From: Rhipidocladum racemiflorum
Taxonomy: Eukaryota; Streptophyta; Magnoliopsida; Poales; Poaceae
Length of the DNA: 64,000 nucleotides
NCBI GenBank assembly: GCA_036346355.1
Contig: JAYEVF010000054.1
Location: 62,001 to 126,000, forward strand
Direction of reading: 5' to 3'
Shown in pieces: positions 58,549-64,000 of the stretch. The translations under genes were made by a program, and so were the position numbers. The notes below the pieces were generated by a model. That model did not search any database and was not told the origin of the DNA. It saw only the letters and a list, made by a program, of their open reading frames with translations. Numbering within the stretch: position 1 is the stretch's first letter; every line of letters starts with the position of its first letter.

Positions 58549-59742
58549 TTCAGTTGATCGGTGAGAATATCAGTGCCTTAGGTTAGTTTTTGATTTCTGT
58601 CCTAAATTGAAAACTACTCCACAAAAATTCAACCTTTAGTTTCAATCTGTTATTTTAGTGAGTTTTGTTAGGTTTTGATCCATTAGAGTCCATGTTTTAG
58701 TTGCTGATCTTTCTTTTCCTTCGCGTAGCTTCAATCCTTCAATTCTGTCCAGTTTGGTGTTTCGAGCATAACTTTCACATACGAACTCGGATTTTTGTGT
58801 TCTTGCACTCTAATGAAAGCTGAGGATATAAGCTTCAATTCCTTCCACTGTCAATCAATCAAATTCGGTGATCTTCAAACATTAATCTAGGCGACAAGTT
58901 TGCTGCCCTAGAAAAACATCAGTACACCTACCTTTGGGAACCAATTCATCCTTTGTGAACACTTTGATCCTATTTGAGACTAGCTTGTTGATATTGCTTA
59001 GGGCTGCTCTACTTGATACATTGCACAATCTTCAGTTATCATATCATATTATCTTGTGACACCGAGTTAGGGATTCAAAAACTTTGTTCATACTAGTGTT
59101 GGCCGAAAGTCACTAAAAGAAAGAAAAGAGAAAGAGCCAAAAGGCCAAAAAAAAAAGGAAAAGAAAAAGAAAATTGTGGCCGGTCGCACTACATTGAGCA
59201 AAACCCTAATTTGTGTTCGTTACTTTTAGGTTGTGCAATTTATTAATTAGTGAGCAATCTTGTGCCCTTTTTACTTTCTCAAAGCAATAAGTTAGCGTCT
59301 CTCTACGACTTGTGCAATAGAGCTTTTGGTGCACCACTTATATTTTATAGCTCATTCCTTGATTGCACAAGTGCCATAATCTTTGCATGTGTGTTGCCTT
59401 CAAATTCACTTATATCTTTGAGATCGGCAACTAGGGTTTGTGAATTCTAGTATGGATCATTACTTATCATTACAATAACTAGAATTATCAGATTGCATAG
59501 GAAATAAATATTGCCTATCCAAGCTCCACATCCAACCTCGTACATTTGTTCGGTCCCTTGGCAATCGCTTATCCAAGCTTCGGAGAACTTTTGACCACGC
59601 CAACGGCCGTCAACACCTGCTGCATGTAAGAACTTGTAAGAGCTTTGGTTATAGGCTTGAATGTTGAGAGAATTGCCACCACCTCCTTGTAGTTGATAGG
59701 AACATTATACTTGTTATATTGTTTTCTTTTCTTCTACTAACC
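58549..59742 (+). other. Untranslated leader, unit 2
   Basis: About 1.19 kb, nearly identical to 54286-55479, with the same purine tract at about 59115-59172. I see no gene in it. Confidence 0.6.
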
Positions 59743-61062
59743 ATGTTAGGTGATGAGGATTCGATGCATCACTCTCCACGCGCAAAGGGAATTGTTGCTA
59801 GTATGTTGATGCAAGAAGACCGCCTTCGGTCTATCGAGACCGCTCAGGGAGTTGCTAACACTAATCTTGCTACTATTTTGTCTAGACTTGATAAGCTTGC
59901 AGGTACTGCCCCCGGAACTTCCAGTCCTCCACCTCATCTTCTAAGCAACAGCATACTACATGCTCAGGTACATGTTGATGATGATTCCCTAGATAAGGTT
60001 AAATTCGCCATTCCACCTTTTAATGGTCATTATGATCCTGATGCCTATATTAATTGGGAGATAGCAGTAGACAAAGAATTTGGCAAGTATGATTTGTCTG
60101 AAAATGAAAAGATTAGGATTGCTGCTAGTGTGCTAAATGAATATGCATTAACATGGTGGAAACATATTTGTAGAAAAGAGAGAAAACCTGAAAATTGGAA
60201 GGCCATGAAAAGACTTATGAGAATTGATTATGTTCCTGAATATCATTCTGAATTTTTGTATACTAGACTCCAATGCTTGAAACAAGGAAATAAGTGCGTT
60301 AAGGAATACTATGAACGATTGCAAAATCATTTGTTGCGTTGTGGTTTAGTTGAAGGTGAAGAAGCAACAGAGCTTAGGTTCATACGTGGACTTAATCAAG
60401 AAATTCAGGATGCTCTTATTGATGAAACATATAGTTCTCTTTCAGAATTGGTTGTATGTGCTTGTAGAGTTGAAAATATGCTTGCTGAATCCTTGAAAGA
60501 ATCATTAGCTTCATTTGAGGCGCCCATTGTTGCACCTTCTTTTGTAGCTAACATTTTGCAGAAAAGTGAGCACCATCGAGAGAATGATGTAGAAGTGCAT
60601 ATGGAGAAAGAACTGATCAGTACTACCCCATGTGTAAGTGAAGAGATAATAGTTGAAGAAACACCTACAACAGCTGATGAGAATTTACAAGGTAATATAA
60701 CAGGTATGGACTTTACACATGGAGAAAATAATTTTGAAGAGCTAAAACTATCCACAAATCATGCTATCGTAGAGCAACTAATAGTGGAACCAATTGCTGA
60801 TTTTGCTTTGTTACAAGATGATTTGCTTGCTATTTCTTGTGATAAAGAAGAGTTGTGTGATAATACTTCACTTATATTCATGACACAACTAGCAAATGGA
60901 CATGTCACTTTTGTTAACACACGAGACACTTATGCTGAAAATAAACATGTCATTCACATCACAAGCGAAAATGATGAGTTGAAATTGATGTCTTCTTTAT
61001 ATACATTAGGCTACATTAAATTTGATGTTCCGTGTGATCTGAATTATTTAGAGGAGAGCCTT
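59743..61062 (+). CDS. gag: Gag-type protein, unit 2 (frame to a 1-base shift at about 61062)
   Basis: This unit keeps the natural start: ATG at 59743 (MLGDEDSMHHSPRAKG), preferred because the 24 upstream in-frame bases are TTT/CTT-rich leader. The gag core lies at about residues 85-245 with YALTWW at 134-139. The N-terminal 80 residues include a helix (EDRLRSIETAQGVANTNLAT) and a Ser/Pro linker. Against unit 1 it lacks a 9-base in-frame stretch (near 59949). At about 61062 a T-run is one base shorter than in unit 1, so the last part of the frame (to 61329) is out of register. The true continuation is in 61077-62018. No zinc knuckle or enzyme motif is present. Confidence 0.82.
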
Positions 61063-61508
61063 TTGTACATTCAGATTTGTCATGGTTATCGCGAAATATC
61101 TTTTATGTTATTGGCAAAAATAGTGAGAAAGGAGAGTATAAAGCACATCGAGTTTACATTTATTCAGATTTTAAACCTCCGTTTGCAATGCAACAATGTC
61201 ATCAATTTAATAATTGCCATATCACTAATCATGTCAGACCAAGTACATTTGGTTCCATTCACAAGTCACATGATAGTTTTCAAGAAAGGGAGGATATGGT
61301 TGATAGAAATTCTCGATCCATTGATTTGATTGCAAATGTGCATATCGCTTTGTTTCCTATCATTACTAATATTTTGCAGGACAATATGATGGAGTCGAGG
61401 ATGACTCCACTTCAAGAAAGGGAGGATGATGAGACCATGCTCATCATGGACAGAACTAACAATGCATACATATGGTCATTACCAAGTGTTGCTGCAATTA
61501 TATCAACT

Positions 61509-61790
61509 ACATGGCTTCATCGACCCCCACCTTGGCCAGGACCATTAAGTTTGCGACACTTCACGGCATCCTCTACTTCGTATGCATATACTATGACGAC
61601 TCCAACTGCATGGTTTCATCGACCCCCACCATGGCCAGGACCATTAAGTTGGCGACACTTCACGGCATCCTCTACTTCGTATACATCTACTACGAAGGCT
61701 CCATCTGCATGGCTTTATCGACCCCCACCTTGGCCATCCTTCTACATCTTTGTCGGTTCAAGGACCATTTACTCGAGCTCGAGCCCGTCA
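61509..61790 (+). repeat. 99-bp coding tandem repeat, unit 2
   Basis: Starts at about 61510, 61609 and 61708 give a period of exactly 99 bp, so the frame is kept. It is the counterpart of 57252-57510. Confidence 0.8.
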
Positions 61791-61859
61791 AATGAATTAT
61801 CGGATCTAAAGACAAACTTGGGAGAAGATGATGAACTTGAGTCGAGGACGACTCAAATG

Positions 61860-61873
61860 CAAGAAGGGGAGGA
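61860..61873 (+). other. Polypurine tract, unit 2
   Basis: CAAGAAGGGGAGGA directly precedes the LTR start at 61874. Confidence 0.82.
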
Positions 61874-61986
61874 TGATGAGGACATCACTACCATGCATAC
61901 GGCCATGCCTACAAACCCAATTGAAGCCAACAATATAATACAAGGGCCAATTACTCGAGCTCGCGCAACGTCAATTCAATTACCAG

Positions 61987-62178
61987 GTGAATGCGTTCCT
62001 CGGGTTGCATACAAATAATTTAATGAATGGAATGCTATTTAATCCTTGTGATGATTTTATTGTCCTTAGGAACCAAGGAGAAGGACTCCCAAACGTCAAG
62101 CATGAAGCCAATTCTTCCGGTGCACAAGTTCAACTCGAATTCGGCCTCCGGGACAGCACCAATTTCAAACGACCATAA
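61987..62178 (+). pseudogene. LTR-encoded polyprotein tail, unit 2
   Basis: A 63-residue open stretch (NAFLGLHTNNLMNG to DSTNFKRP) is identical to the tail of unit 1 (57730-57918) and to 53462-53653 in LTR 1. It follows the basic GPITRARA segment in unit 1. It is too short to judge function alone. Confidence 0.55.
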
Positions 62179-62407
62179 CTTTTGATCCACAATGGTGTTT
62201 GAGGTCTATGAGTACTGGTTTAAAAGGTTTCGACGTCCTCTTTCCAACGGATCCGGCCTCACCTCCAAATTCCTACCGAGTCAACGGGAATATGCAAAAC
62301 AAGTTCGGTCATCTTTCCAAATCCGAGACAAACTAGGAATACGAGTCCTATTCTGCCATGAATGTGTTTTGGACGCCCCAAGCATGGTTTTGGCCTCTTA
62401 TTTCTCC

Positions 62408-62415
62408 TATATATA
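62408..62415 (+). promoter_or_regulatory. TATA box of CRM-like LTR 3
   Basis: TATATATA in the same context as 53883 and 58148. Confidence 0.65.
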
Positions 62416-62800
62416 GCTAGGTAGTCCCCCAAAATAACTTGGGTTATGGTTATTTGATAGTTTAGCCTTTTGCTACTATTTTGAGTCTTTTAGACGTGCT
62501 CAACGGCCGCCTAACAAGCTCCTTGTATCGGAACCCCAACTTTTCAATACTTCATCTATATTTGCAATTTTAGATTGCTTTTGCCTTGTTCTTGCTTGTT
62601 CTTCGATTGCTTGCAGGAATAGATCTTCGTGATCAGGTTGATCGTGCCCACGGCAAGGTCAATAACCCTCTGGAGTTGGTTTAGCGATTGCTAAGGCGCA
62701 TCGTCGTTGTACGTTGTAGTCGGATCGTCAAAGTCGTCTCCACCCAAATCGAAAGTTATCATTCTCATCGAAAGATCGGGACACCCAGTGTTACATCAAG

Positions 62801-62812
62801 TGGTATCAGAGC
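62801..62812 (+). other. Primer binding site, CRM-like unit 3
   Basis: TGGTATCAGAGC lies 5 nt after the LTR end. Confidence 0.92.
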
Positions 62813-64000
62813 TTCAGTTGATCGGTGAGCATATCAGTGCCTTAGGTTAGTTTTTGATTTCTGTCCTAAATTGAAAACTACTCCACAAAAATTCAACCTT
62901 TAGTTTCAATCTGTTATTTTAGTGAGTTTTGTTAGGTTTTGATCCATTAGAGTCCATGTTTTAGTTGCTGATCTTTCTTTTCCTTCAGTAGCTTCAATCC
63001 TTCAATTCTGTCCAGTTTGGTGTTTCGAGCATAACTTTCACATACGAACTCGGATTTTTGTGTTCTTGCACTCTAATGAAAGCTGAGGATATAAGCTTCA
63101 ATTCCTTCCACTGTCAATCAATCAAATTCGGTGATCTTCAAACATTAATCTAGGCGACAAGTTTGCTGCCCTAGAAAACATCAGTACACCTACCTTTGGG
63201 AACCAATTCATCCTTTGTGAACACTTTGATCCTATTTGAGACTAGCTTGTTGATATTGCTTAGGGCTGCTCTACTTGATACATTGCACAATCTTCAGTTA
63301 TCATATCATATTATCTTGTGACACCGAGTTAGGGATTCAAAAAACTTTGTTCATACTAGTGTTGGCCGAAAGTCACTAAAAGAAAGAAAAGAGAAAGAGC
63401 CAAAAGGCCAAAAAAAAAAGGAAAAGAAAAAGAAAATTGTGGCCGGTCGCACTACATTGAGCAAAACCCTAATTTGTGTTCGTTACTTTTAGGTTGTGCA
63501 ATTTATTAATTAGTGAGCAATCTTGTGCCCTTTTTACTTTCTCAAAGCAATAAGTTTGCGTCTCTACGACTTGTGCAATAGAGCTTTTGGTGCACCACTT
63601 ATATTTTATAGCTCATTCCTTGATTGCACAAGTGCCATAATCTTTGCATGTGTGTTGCCTTCAAATTCACTTATATCTTTGAGATCGGCAACTAGGGTTT
63701 GTGAATTCTAGTATGGATCATTACTTATCATTACAATAACTAGAATTATCAGATTGCATAGGAAATAAATATTGCCTATCCAAGCTCCACATCCAACCTC
63801 GTACATTTGTTCGGTCCCTTGGCAATCGCTTTATCCAAGCTTCGGAGAACTTTTGACCACGCCAACGGCCGTCAACACCTGCTGCATGTAAGAACTTGTA
63901 AGAGCTTTGGTTATAGGCTTGAATGTTGAGAGAATTGCCACCACCTCCTTGTAGTTGATAGGAACATTATACTTGTTATATTGTTTTCTTTTCTTCTACT
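62813..64000 (+). other. Untranslated leader of unit 3, cut by window end
   Basis: It is nearly identical to 54286-55479 and 58549-59742 and stops a few bases before the expected gag start codon. A third gag frame is predicted just beyond the window. Confidence 0.7.

Larger units (their letters stand above)
61077..62018 (+). pseudogene. C-terminal half of the gag-type frame, unit 2
   Basis: A 313-residue frame resumes the register of the unit 1 protein (WLSRNIFYVIGKNSEKGEYK). It runs through the two internal polypurine-like tracts and, unlike unit 1, straight through the proline-rich 33-residue repeats (HRPPPWPGPLSLRHF and following) and the acidic stretch into the LTR as far as GPITRARA. 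There one extra A (about 61968) shifts it to a stop at 62018, and the remaining tail lies in 61987-62178. Read together, units 1 and 2 show that gag, the unknown middle part, the repeats and the tail were one frame of roughly 810 codons. Confidence 0.7.
61874..62795 (+). repeat. CRM-like LTR 3 (complete, 922 bp)
   Basis: It starts TGATGAGGACATC and ends GTGTTACA, followed by TCAAG and the PBS. It encodes the polyprotein tail 61987-62178, out of frame with the preceding part because of one extra base, and carries a TATA box at 62408-62415. It acts as 3' LTR of unit 2 and 5' LTR of unit 3. Confidence 0.9.
53461..64000 (+). mobile_element. Tandem non-autonomous CRM-like retrotransposon, about 4.26 kb per unit
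   Basis: The order on the plus strand is truncated LTR (53461-54268), PBS, leader, gag-type frame, polypurine tract, LTR (57615-58531), PBS, leader, gag-type frame, polypurine tract, LTR (61874-62795), PBS and leader to the window end. The LTRs begin TGATGAGGACATC, a start I associate with CRM-type centromeric retrotransposons, and the frame runs into the 3' LTR, also a CRM trait (family knowledge). No protease, RT, RNase H or integrase motif is present in either internal region, so the element is non-autonomous. The three units are almost identical and therefore recent. The name CRM-like is an inference. Confidence 0.8.

Overview
The window looks like a piece of a grass (Poaceae) centromere or pericentromere. 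It holds no host gene, rRNA, tRNA or CRISPR that I can support. The grass assignment rests on two things: chromovirus LTR retrotransposons of types typical of grass genomes, and a block of about 33 kb of satellite with a basic monomer of about 156 bp, the nucleosomal size range of grass centromere satellites. I cannot name the species or match the satellite to a named family from memory.

Layout. (1) 1-20166, minus strand: a Ty3/gypsy chromovirus with a C-terminal chromodomain (Tekay/Del-like) and an extra reading frame (orf0-like) upstream of gag. It is arranged in tandem as LTR(partial)-internal-LTR-internal-LTR. The LTRs are about 3.47 kb and the internal regions about 5.7 kb. Both gag-pol copies are frameshifted, but in different places: the left copy keeps an intact integrase core and an open orf0, while the right copy keeps one open frame from reverse transcriptase through RNase H to the integrase zinc-binding part. 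(2) 20167-53454: an uninterrupted head-to-tail satellite array organised as a 9-monomer higher-order repeat (HOR) of about 1,405 bp. I count 24 HOR copies plus a 698-bp partial copy. Four copies carry internal deletions. A directly repeated segment of about 7.87 kb (about 36.12-43.98 kb and 43.98-51.86 kb) lies inside the array, along with older block similarities at offsets of two and three HORs. (3) 53461-64000, plus strand: a non-autonomous CRM-like retrotransposon of about 4.26 kb per unit. It has gag but no recognisable protease, RT, RNase H or integrase, and is again in tandem (truncated LTR-internal-LTR-internal-LTR-leader). Its coding frame runs from gag through a region of unknown function and 99-bp proline-rich repeats into the 3' LTR.

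How the parts relate. The chromodomain element supplies a chromatin-reading integrase. The gag-only element would need enzymes from a relative elsewhere in the genome. Its C-terminal tail, encoded inside the LTR, resembles the LTR-overlapping integrase tail of autonomous CRM elements (inference). Both retroelements share LTRs between adjacent internal regions, and the satellite shows recent block duplication, so unequal or repair-associated recombination is the common theme.

Caution on sequence quality. Differences between otherwise near-identical copies cluster in patches and at CAG/CTG and CG motifs. Some frameshifts may therefore be consensus errors at methylated cytosines and not biological decay.
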